Below are positions 56,127 to 64,000 of a DNA stretch of 64,000 nucleotides, in pieces; within the stretch, counting starts at the first letter, position 1; each line of letters starts with the position of its first letter. The notes under the pieces were generated by a model. The model was not told the origin of the DNA and searched no databases. It was given only the letters and a program-made list of their open reading frames with translations. The translations under genes were made by a program, and so were the position numbers. Source of the stretch: Balaenoptera acutorostrata (taxonomy: Eukaryota > Chordata > Mammalia > Artiodactyla > Balaenopteridae); contig NC_080074.1 in the NCBI RefSeq assembly GCF_949987535.1, positions 42,329,641 through 42,393,640 on the forward strand, read 5' to 3'.

Positions 56127-56458
56127 ATCCTTGGGAACCTGGGAAAAGAACTGCAATGAAGGGGGAGCCTTGGGTGAAGACAGCAAGGTACCAGTGTGAG
56201 GCCATAACCAGGGGGGGGAGCAGCAATGGCTCCCAGTGTCCAGTGGGACCCACAGGGAGGCAAACCTGCAGTACTGAGCTCACATGAGCCACCTCAGGGC
56301 TGTACCAAGAGAAGGGAAGGGCATGGCGGGGGAAGGTCTCGGAAGGGTGTAGGACAAGGTTGTTTCTATGGTTACCACTGTTACTATTCTGACCTCTTGA
56401 TGCTCTGCCTTTTCTGAGTCTGGAATGGCCTGAGTCAGCATCAGACGTTGCTGTGAAG
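56127..56458. other. No gene seen
   Basis: GC-moderate single-copy-looking sequence with a G-rich run near 56210-56220. No repeat or gene recognised. Confidence 0.5.
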
Positions 56459-56622
56459 TATACATCTGTATATTGAACTTTTTCCTATTTATTTCCATTA
56501 ATCAGTTCATTTACTATTCTTTTTCTGTATTCTTCCCCAATATACATCTGTATATTGAACTTTTTCCTATTTATTTCCATTAATCAGTTCATTTACTATT
56601 CTTTTTCTGTATTCTTCCCTAA
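56459..56622 (+). repeat. 82-bp tandem duplication
   Basis: Two adjacent copies, 56459-56540 and 56541-56622, both beginning 'tatacatctgtatattgaac' and ending 'tattcttcccCaa' or 'tattcttcccTaa'. By eye they differ at one position only (C/T near the end), so the event is recent or is an assembly artefact. The unit does not resemble a known repeat. Confidence 0.95.
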
Positions 56623-56919
56623 TGGATAAGAGGCAGCTTACAATAAAAAGTATACACACAGACACACAGTAGGGCCCCATTAACATAAGAAAGAACATGA
56701 CCTAATATACAAAGGGAAAAGAAAAACTATCTGGAGGATATTTAGGATATATTTAGCCTACAATTAGCTACTCTGAGCTTCTGTAGTCAAAAGCAAAAAG
56801 AGAACTGTAACAGCTTTCATGGCATTCAGATAATATTGAAGATGCCAACAGAGGATACTGCTGGTGCTCACCCTTCCTGATCTCCACTTCTTCCTGAGCA
56901 CATGGAAAATTACACCTCT
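56623..56919. other. No gene seen
   Basis: A/T-rich single-copy-looking DNA. A short CACA/GACAC stretch lies at about 56653-56669. Confidence 0.5.
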
Positions 56920-57235
56920 TAACCCCTTTACAGTTGGGCAGGGGCATGAGACTGGTTTTGACCAATGAATTGTGAGCAGAAAAGACACATGTCTCTTCTG
57001 GATGAGGAACTGCAAGGCCCTGCATCTCCTCCACGCAGCACATACATTGACTGAGAGGAGCCACCAGCTCCCGGCAGCTTGGGCCACAGAGGAAAACAGC
57101 TACTCTGGAGAGTTCCCTGACTTTGTATGAGTGAGACGTAAACTTTCCGGGTTAAGCCACTGAAATTTTGGAGTTGTCTATGAACACAGCATGAGCCTAG
57201 CCTGTTCTAAATAAAATACCAAGTATGGTGCCTGA
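56920..57235 (+). repeat. Old mammalian LTR-like repeat, family unassigned
   Basis: Ordered landmarks 'gttgggcaggggcatgagac', 'ttttgaccaatgaattgtga', 'gcagaaaagacacatgtctc', then 'ggttaagccactgaaatttt', 'ggagttgtctatgaacacag' and 'catgagcctagcctgttct' match a common decayed mammalian repeat whose 3' end has 'gttaagccactgagattt'. The subfamily cannot be named without a search. Confidence 0.5.
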
Positions 57236-58565
57236 CATAGAAGCCACTCTCTTACTTATCCCTTTAACCAGTAAAATAAGATGTGTGTGCTTTTCAAGAG
57301 CAATATAGACTTTTTCATGGAGCTAAATTCTTGAGAGGAATTTATTTCGTGTATCTTTAAGGAAAGAACAACAAATAATCTAGTAAAAAATGTCTTCAAA
57401 TGTGTATAATACAAAGGGTAGAGATACTTTCTTTTATCTCACCGTTTAATAAAAAACAAAACAAAACAAAACAAAAAACAAACAACCTAGGCACAGTATT
57501 GCATTGTAATTCCTCTGAAGGATCCAAGGTAATATGGTTTAGGTAGTTTCTGGCAATCCAGGAAGATGCAAAGATGGGGCTGAGACAGAGGTCACAAGTC
57601 TAGACTGAAGAAGTATTTTGCTTGGCCTGCTGTGTTTGAACATTTTTTGAACTAGTTGCCAACATCAAAACACCAAGAATGTCCACATAAAAAAATCTTG
57701 ATTTCTGGTTTCTCTTTTTTAAAAAAGTTAATTTTGGCAACACTGGGTCTCCATTCCCAAGTGGTGAAAAGTCAGCTGGAGTGGAGTAGCTGCTGCCCCC
57801 TTAGCAACAGCTTGTTCTTCAAGTCTCCAAAACCTTTCCTCGGCCAACGCATACCACTCATTTTCATTACCTGACTGGCCCTCCTGGGCATGTAGTTTAT
57901 GACTCTAGGCTTAAAAGCTCTAGAACACTAGACCACCATAGAATCTTAAGGGCAGTGGTTTTGATAGTTTAGGGAACTGGGCTCCAAATCCTATTCCTTA
58001 TTTTAAACCAATGAGCTCCAGCAGGAAACAAAAAGATCGCTGAAGGTGAAATGATTTGAGGAAGGCTTAATCATGTGTGAACAGGAAGGTGGGGAAACCA
58101 TGGGGTTTAGGACAGTACTCTGGGCCTGAAGGGGGACCAGGGGAGGAAGTGGCCACAGAGAGAGCTGTGTCATGAGGAGGGGGACACCTGGCAGGAATAG
58201 TGATCTTCAGAGAAGGGACTCAACCAGAAGGCAAAGGAGAAACCAGGGAAAAGAACACCCCGACCTCACCTACCTTCTGCCTCTGGTCTCTTGTTGCTGC
58301 TTGTCTTGTCATTGGCTGAACCCAAGTGAAAGCCAGAGGGCAAAGCAATCCATTGATTTTGTTCATAGAGGCACCTCCTGGAGCACAGAGTAGGGAGGAA
58401 AGGGGCAATAAAAGGATAAGGAGGGGTCAACAGACGATAACCAGCATGGCTTTCAGGAAGAAATTTGGGGAAGAAATAGTTCTACTGCTATTAAATAGTA
58501 AATCAATAGATAGAAAGATATAGATAGACAGGCAGACTATTAATCTAGATAACCAGATGACTAGC
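57236..58565. other. No gene seen; possible old DNA transposon at 57.64-57.90 kb
   Basis: An A/C-rich low-complexity run (AAAAC repeats) sits at about 57449-57484. 'gttgccaacatcaaaacacc', 'ttttggcaacactgggtctc' and 'gtggagtagctgctgccccc' (57653-57800) remind me of an old hAT-type element, but I cannot assign it. The remainder looks single-copy. A short TAGATAGA run lies at about 58502-58530. Confidence 0.4.
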
Positions 58566-59019
58566 TATATTAACTTGCTAGGGCTGCTATAACAAAGTAT
58601 CATAAACTGGGTGACTTCAAGCATAGAGATTTATTGTCTCACAGTTCTGGAAGCTAGAAATCCAAGATCTAGGTGTCAATAGGGTTGTTTTCTTCTGAGC
58701 ACGATGAGGGAGAATCTGTCCCATGCCTCTCTCCTAGCTTCTGCTGATCTGCTGCCAATATTTGGTGTTCCTTGGCTTGTATCACCCTGATTTCTACCTG
58801 TCTGCAGATGGCATTCTTCCTGTGTACTTGTCTGTCTCTGTGTCCAAATTTCCACTTTTTACAAGGACACCGGTCATATTGGATTAAGGCCCATCCCACC
58901 AATCTCATACTACTTTGCTTATCTACAAAGACGCTATTTCTAAGTAAGGTCACATTTATAGGTACTGGGGGCTAGGACTTCAACATCTTTTAAGGGGACA
59001 TGATTCAACTATAATGCTA
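58566..59019 (-). mobile_element. MLT1-type MaLR LTR, inverted
   Basis: On the plus strand it reads 'gctagggctgctataacaaa', 'gtatcataaactgggtgact', 'attgtctcacagttctggaa', 'ggacaccggtcatattggat', 'ggtactgggggctaggactt' and 'ggggacatgattcaactata'. This is the reverse of the MLT1 order (compare 'atgttgaagccctaacc' in the LTR at 53937). Probably a solo LTR; no internal region is seen next to it. Confidence 0.85.
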
Positions 59020-59034
59020 ATTTGATTCTTAGAC

Positions 59035-59130
59035 CAGTGGTTCTCAGCTGATGGTACATTATCAATTGTGGGATGTGACATTTACCAGATGGAATGAAGG
59101 GTTTTCATAAAACTTACTCTTACTTTGATT
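59035..59130 (+). mobile_element. Possible MER5/MER20-like hAT fragment
   Basis: 'ccagtggttctcagctgatg' is the terminal inverted repeat start shared by MER5 and MER20 elements. The rest is diverged and the right end is not found. Confidence 0.4.
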
Positions 59131-59171
59131 TGTGTTTTCTTACATCTTCCCCTTAACAATAAAATGTATGT

Positions 59172-59199
59172 AATTACATTACATTAATGTAATGTAATT
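59172..59199. repeat. 28-bp perfect palindrome
   Basis: The arm 'aattacattacatt' is followed at once by its exact reverse complement 'aatgtaatgtaatt', with no spacer. It contains ATTAAT and several TTAC/GTAA steps. Confidence 0.95.
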
Positions 59200-60029
59200 T
59201 ATTGTCTTTGTGTTTTCCAAGTTACTATAGCATTCGACTGTATGCTCTAAAGTATTATTTCTATTTTAAAACACTAATGTAATTACTGTTTTGGTTTGTT
59301 TGTAAAGTTTAACAACTCCCAGCAAAGTAAGTGCAATGTTTATTTCCTTTAAAAGGCATAAATTGTGTCTCCAATAGTAAAGTCCCTCTAAACATATAAA
59401 TATCTTTTTGGAAAAAATGGGACCCGGGTTGCCTGATAAAGACAACTTGAGCTCTAATATTTGAAAAGTTATAAATTACTGCCTAAGATCCCTCTCAGCT
59501 CCATCTGATTTCTGTTGTAATACTAAAGATCAAAAATTGGACTTCAGATAGATTCTAAACAAACTCACACTTAAGAATGATGCAATCATCATTAAAATCA
59601 CATATTTAAGGAAACTGATACTCAAACGATCTAGTAAAATGACCCTCTATAAGTACCAGAGGTGATTTTATGAACGACACCCAGATTCCTTTTGAGGTGC
59701 TGCTGCCAGATTTCTACCTTTATCAGAAAATGTCCTGCCAATACTTCTCCCCAAACCACATAGGCAATTGGGCAAGGACTTCCTTGAAAAAAATTCTGGA
59801 GAATTTCAACTCAGTCTGGAGTGGTGAAAGACCTCACTTCAAATATTTCAGTCATTTTAATTGAATATGCTATTTTAAGAAATAACTATGTCTGAGTACC
59901 TATTTTCATATTTTATTGCCATGTTCCAAAGCAAAGTCAAAGCCTAGTTATTTCCCCCCAGAGTATATTCTTTTGTCAGTCTCCATCCTCAGTCCACTTA
60001 GAGAGATCTTTGGGGATAGTACTTGGTCT
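59200..60029. other. No gene seen
   Basis: Single-copy-looking sequence without a recognised element or coding frame. Confidence 0.5.
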
Positions 60030-60110
60030 GCCATTCATTCATTCACCCCCCTTGATTTATGGAGCGCCCACTATGAGCCAGACTCTCTTCGCCTTGCAAA
60101 TTCCAAGGGC
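60030..60110 (-). repeat. L2/MIR-type 3' fragment, inverted
   Basis: 'ccattcattcattcaccccc' then 'gatttatggagcgcccacta' and 'tgagccagactctc' is the reversed L2 tail and terminal stretch ('attgagcacctactatgtgc'). Confidence 0.6.
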
Positions 60111-60944
60111 ATTACTCTTAGTATTGCCCTCTTGGCCAGTAACTAGGACTGGCCTTCCAGAACATTAAAAGCTGCTCTAAATTCTTTCCCACTTCTGGTT
60201 TTCCTTTTTTAAAGGAGCTAGAAGTATTTGGGGACTATGCAAATGCTGAACACCATGGGGATTTTGTTGTAATTGTTTTCTAATTGCTTGTGAGAGATTT
60301 CACAAGATTCATGCATAAATAACTTTGGGTGTTTTCTAAAGGCTGAGTTCCAACATGATGGCTGTTCACTCATCCTCTTATGGATGGCTTTGGTACTCTC
60401 AGGTCTCAACTAGGATGCTAAATCAGTTTTAGAAGATATTTACGGCAATGTCCGATAGAGTAAAACATTGGATATAAGTCAACTAAAGTGGACATGAGCG
60501 TATAGGTGGGTCCTAGACCAGGAAGAAGGAATTACAGAGCAGATGCTGAGGCAGAAAGAAATAGGCAGAAATTCAGTTACCAAAACAAGTATCAAGATAT
60601 GAAGTTGGACCCAGAAATAAGGCAGAAATTCACAAGGTCATAGTTGGGCTGGTATTAAGGAACTGTCAAGCTGAGTCACCTGCTGGTAAAACAAAGGCCC
60701 TTGGATTACTCCTGTCTTAACTCAGGATGGGCCTCGGAGCTCAGGTGGAGCTAATCCTGCAGAAGAGGTCAAGGAAGGGACACAGTACAGGTCGCAAAGC
60801 AGGCCCTGACTGCCCTAAACTTTCATTCATTGATTATCGGTTCCAAAATCTCACATGAACACCCACCTAAGACTTAGTTTGGGCTCTGCTTAGCACCAAA
60901 GCCAAAGGAGGACTTCTTCTTAGGCTCAGGAAAATATATAAAAA
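60111..60944. other. No gene seen
   Basis: Single-copy-looking sequence. The plus-strand frames are short. Nothing recognisable. Confidence 0.5.
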
Positions 60945-61363
60945 TATTTTTTTGTGCATTTGACAAATGTATTGAGGGCCCACTCTTGCGCTCAGCATTC
61001 TGCTGCGGATAAAGTGATGAACAAGTCAGAAAGTACTTGTACCAGTGAAAGAATGGGAGGAGGTGGGGTCAGAGAGGAAAAGCAGAGAACAGATCATGCA
61101 GGGTGTATGCGCCAGGTCAAAAAGTTTGTGTTTTCTTCTTAAAGCAGAGGTTTTTAGACGGGTCAGTGATTGGTTCTGAGTTGGCTGGTTTCAGTAAATG
61201 TCACTTGGCCACCAAGCAGAAAATAGATTGCAGAAGGGCAAAAATAACACTGAGATAGCTTAAGTGATTTAACTTACCACATACCAGACACTTGGAAGTT
61301 ATTGCAATGATTGCAGTGAGAGGTGTTGGTGCCTTAGACTAGGTAGTATGTAATGGAATAGTG

Positions 61364-61441
<78 letters not shown>

Positions 61442-61735
61442 AAACCAATAGGATTTGTTGAAGGATGGATAAAGGAAGGTAGGAGAATAAAATATAAATC
61501 CAAGTTTTTGGCCAAAGCAGTTGGATGGATGGCTCTTGATACCACAATCTAAGGTGAAGAAGAGTTGTGAAGTTGTGAAGGAGTAGGTATGGAAGAAAAT
61601 AATGATGGGTTCTACTTATAACATATTGATACAGAGATACTAGACATTTAATTGGAGCTTACATATACACCAAGAGTAGTAGCGGTCAGGGCTAAAGAGA
61701 ACTTAAAAGCATGTCCTGGTTTTCTTCCTAGTTCT
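60945..61735 (-). repeat. L2 3' part, inverted, with AT microsatellite inside
   Basis: Follows the reverse L2 for nearly 0.8 kb: 'gacaaatgtattgagggccc', 'ggataaagtgatgaacaagt', 'cagatcatgcagggtgtatg', 'gaagttattgcaatgattgc', 'agtgagaggtgttggtgcct', 'tagactaggtagtatg', 'aatccaagtttttggccaaa' and 'gcagttggatggatggct'. An (AT)n at 61370-61438 interrupts it. Confidence 0.75.
61370..61438. repeat. (AT)n microsatellite
   Basis: About 34 uninterrupted AT dinucleotides. Pure repeats of this length are usually polymorphic. Confidence 0.98.
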
Positions 61736-61830
61736 ATTTTGACCTTGAAATGTCATTTAACTTTCTCCTATTTAATTTATTCATCAGTAAAATAGATATT
61801 TTTAAAGTACGTAAAATAGGACTTGCTACA
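61736..61830 (+). repeat. MIR fragment
   Basis: 'gaccttgaaatgtcatttaa' then 'ctttctcctatttaatttat' and 'tcatcagtaaaatagatatt' parallels the MIR core ('gaccttgggcaagtcattta', 'acctctctgagtctcagttt', 'cctcatctgtaaaatgg'). Confidence 0.6.
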
Positions 61831-63439
61831 TATTTATCAATGCTTTAAAATACTTATTAAAACTTCTTTCCCTAAGACATCTGAATATGTGACATGGAAT
61901 ATCTTTATTTTTATAAAAATTAACAAGTAAACTGTGTAATAAAGATGAAAACACAAGTCTCTAATCTTTACAGAGTTCAAGTTAAAAAAATTAAGAAAAT
62001 TATTTTTTTAAATTACCTAATGCTAATACTTATTTCTTATGAAATTAACTGGAAGTTACTGCACATAATTTTTTACTCGAATTGAAAGCATATTTTCACT
62101 TTAATACAAAAATAGTTACTGCCAAAATTAGACAGTTATGGGTATATAGCAGAAAATAACAAATTTGTAAACAATTTGGCATATGCCTATGTTCCAAATT
62201 TATATGAGCTCTGAATACTTCATACCTCCTTAAGACAAATGCATAGTTCATATTTAATTACCCTTTCTTCACATAGGTGCCTCTACATTTAAGCCCAGTC
62301 TGATAATATATACACATCCCATGTGTAGTAACAAATATTCATATGAATCATACCAAGGAGGCTATAAAAGAAATGACACCATTCTTTTTTTTTTCTTTCC
62401 TTTCTTCATGAGATCTTCCTCTAACTGACCACATAAAGATAAGAGTAGCCTGGTTGAGGCATGTTACTCAATTTGCCAAGATTGATTTAACTGCTCTAGC
62501 TGAGAGGCAGCTGCCATCTCTCTCTCTCTCCCGCCTGTTCACTGACCCATCGTCAAAAAAAGGAGGCTCCTACCCAGTGCCCTAGACCACTGAGACCAGC
62601 GTTCACATCCCAGATGTGGAAAATGGTACCGTTTCTACCAATCAGTACTAAGTGAAATATAGTACTCCAGAAAGCTAGAAGGTCCTTTTGTTCTGGTAAG
62701 GAAGTTCATGTGCAGTGTTTGAAAAAGTCTGCGGGGGCATGAAAAATGTTAAGAAGTGCCCGGGCGGAATAACATATCAGGCATCACAGACAGCTTGCGT
62801 GATTTAACTTACCACACACTGGACTCCAGGGGATTCTCGATTCACCATGGTTTATCACAAGATGAAGTCACTTCATCTATACATTATGATCCTGCATTCA
62901 CTATTCTCTCTCTTCCTATGACTAAGAAGATATTTCTTTCTTCTAGGAAAAGAAAACAGAATCTTTTGGATAATATGCCCACACTTACTTCTCTCTTGCT
63001 GTAAAATGTATTATGTGTTTGTTTACATATGAATTCGGAAAAAAATTTCTGGTGGGCAAGTATTGCTATATGTAAAACAACGTTCAGAGACATTCCTGCT
63101 GCAAAAGTTTCTAAATTATTTAAGGAGTCTTTAATAACCAGAAATACTCTAAAATTCAAAGTCCTGTTATAGTATTACTAACTTTTCCTTCTTCTAAATA
63201 TTGAACTATAACTGTGCTGGTATTATATGAAATCACATATGATGAGTTTAGAGGGCATCCTCCATTGTAATTGTCAGGATGCGTCACCTGGCAGTTTATA
63301 AGATTCTCCATTTCATTGGACCTTGGAGTGGCCTAAGACCTGGAAGAGCAAACACAACTTTTCTGTTTACAGAGCTTTTGTCAAGTTGCACCGTGATCTT
63401 TGTGGTCCCAGCACCAAAATGATGGGGAAAATGGAACCG
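61831..63439. other. No gene seen; single-copy-looking sequence
   Basis: About 1.6 kb of A/T-rich DNA without a recognised element. A short TC run lies at 62519-62530. Frames at 62756-63004 and 63159-62884 are below 92 codons and carry no motif. Confidence 0.5.
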
Positions 63440-63845
63440 GGATTATGTAGGGCATCTACTCCCACCCCACCTTTTTCCTTAATCAACTCATCCACATCTC
63501 TCTTCCCTTCTCACACTGTAGTCTCACCTTGAAGAATCTCAGTCAATCCTAAAGATTTATCTATTGCCTACCTATTGATTCCCAAATGTGTGCCTCCAGA
63601 TCTTTTTCTTGACTCATCTCAACCTGGATCTCCACAGACACAAAACAACTTCACCAAAATGGAATTCGTCCTTCCCTTTCCACGCCCTTCTGTTCCTATA
63701 TTCTCTATGACAGTACATGTCAATCCTGATAGAAACCTGGGTGTCATCCCAGACTCCTGCAAATCCTTCCTTCTACCCACAGCCATTCTCTGACTGAACC
63801 TGTTGGCTTGACTCTCAACATCTCTCGTATCTGTCCCCATACACA
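63440..63845 (+). repeat. L2 internal region, sense
   Basis: 'tattgattcccaaatgtgtg', 'cctccagatctttttcttga', 'tagaaacctgggtgtcatcc', 'cagactcctgcaaatccttc' and 'atctctcgtatctgtcccca' are ordered landmarks of L2 ORF2. The L2 at position 1 of the window covers the part just downstream of this in the element. Confidence 0.7.
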
Positions 63846-63889
63846 GCTACAACAATAGGATTTGTACATACAGGTACAGTTAGGCATAA

Positions 63890-64000
63890 AAAAGAGTATG
63901 GCCAGATCGACTTGGGTTCAAAGGAGGTTAGGAATGTCCTCGTGGAGAGGGTGATCTTTGAGCTGGGGCTTAAAGCGAGGTACGCATGGAGGCCATTCCA
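63890..64000 (-). repeat. L2 3' region, inverted, cut by window end
   Basis: 'ggaatgtcctcgtggagagg' then 'gtgatctttgagctggggct' and 'taaagcgaggtacgcatgga', ending 'ggccattcca', matches the reverse of L2 ('gaggaggtgacatttgagct', 'gagcattccaggcagag'). It continues past the window. Confidence 0.65.

Overview
This window looks like ordinary nuclear DNA from a cetartiodactyl mammal, most likely a cetacean. The evidence is at least seven tRNA-derived SINEs of the CHR type, whose head reads 'cttccctggtggcgcagtgg' and whose tail is (AAAT)n, together with L1 elements whose 3' UTR is the cetartiodactyl kind ('tctttattggagtataattg'). Older mammalian repeats (L2, MIR, MER5A, MER3-like, MLT1/MaLR, L1MA, HAL1/L1M) fill much of the rest. 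I found no host protein-coding exon, tRNA gene, snRNA gene, rRNA, CRISPR array or operon that I can defend. The only real coding ancestry is in dead LINE-1 ORFs and the internal part of a MaLR retroelement. The window is best read as intergenic or deep intronic sequence.

Layout. 1-1.67 kb: one L2 3' end with two CHR SINEs nested in it. 2.2-8.6 kb: a CHR SINE, then decayed L1M/HAL1 ORF1 and ORF2 pieces and a hAT-type DNA transposon. 9.7-11.2 kb: a young CHR SINE with a perfect 16-bp target-site duplication (TSD), a second copy of the hAT transposon in reverse, and a CHR SINE with an internal ~20-bp monomer array. 14.7-24.1 kb: an old L1MA-type element on the plus strand, split by a younger inverted L1 (18.3-21.6 kb) that has lost most of ORF1 and the first part of ORF2; a 200-N assembly gap lies at the junction. 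24-32 kb: mostly single-copy-looking sequence with one CHR SINE and scattered MIR/L2.

32.48-38.28 kb: an L1 with 5' UTR, ORF1, ORF2, 3' UTR and tail, flanked by a perfect 16-bp TSD. It is inactivated by stop codons, frameshifts, an endonuclease active-site change and a small ORF2 deletion. 39-46 kb: several MIR and L2 copies in single-copy-looking DNA. 46.97-48.13 kb: a 5'-truncated inverted L1. 49-56.1 kb: L2, two CHR SINEs and a MaLR element (internal region plus LTR). 56.46-56.62 kb: an almost perfect 82-bp tandem duplication. 58.6-59.0 kb: an inverted MLT1 LTR. 60-64 kb: L2 and MIR pieces running off the window end.

The repeats do not form a pathway. They give a relative history: L2, MIR, hAT and MLT1 copies are oldest, then L1MA, then cetartiodactyl L1s, then CHR SINEs with intact TSDs. 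Family names come from recognised consensus features, not from a database search, so boundaries are good to roughly 5-30 bases except where a TSD fixes them. No previously undescribed biological system is evident. The items most worth a second look are the internally deleted L1, the antisense ORF that crosses an L1 5' boundary, the unclassified block at 24.1-24.6 kb, the 82-bp duplication, and the unresolved gap.
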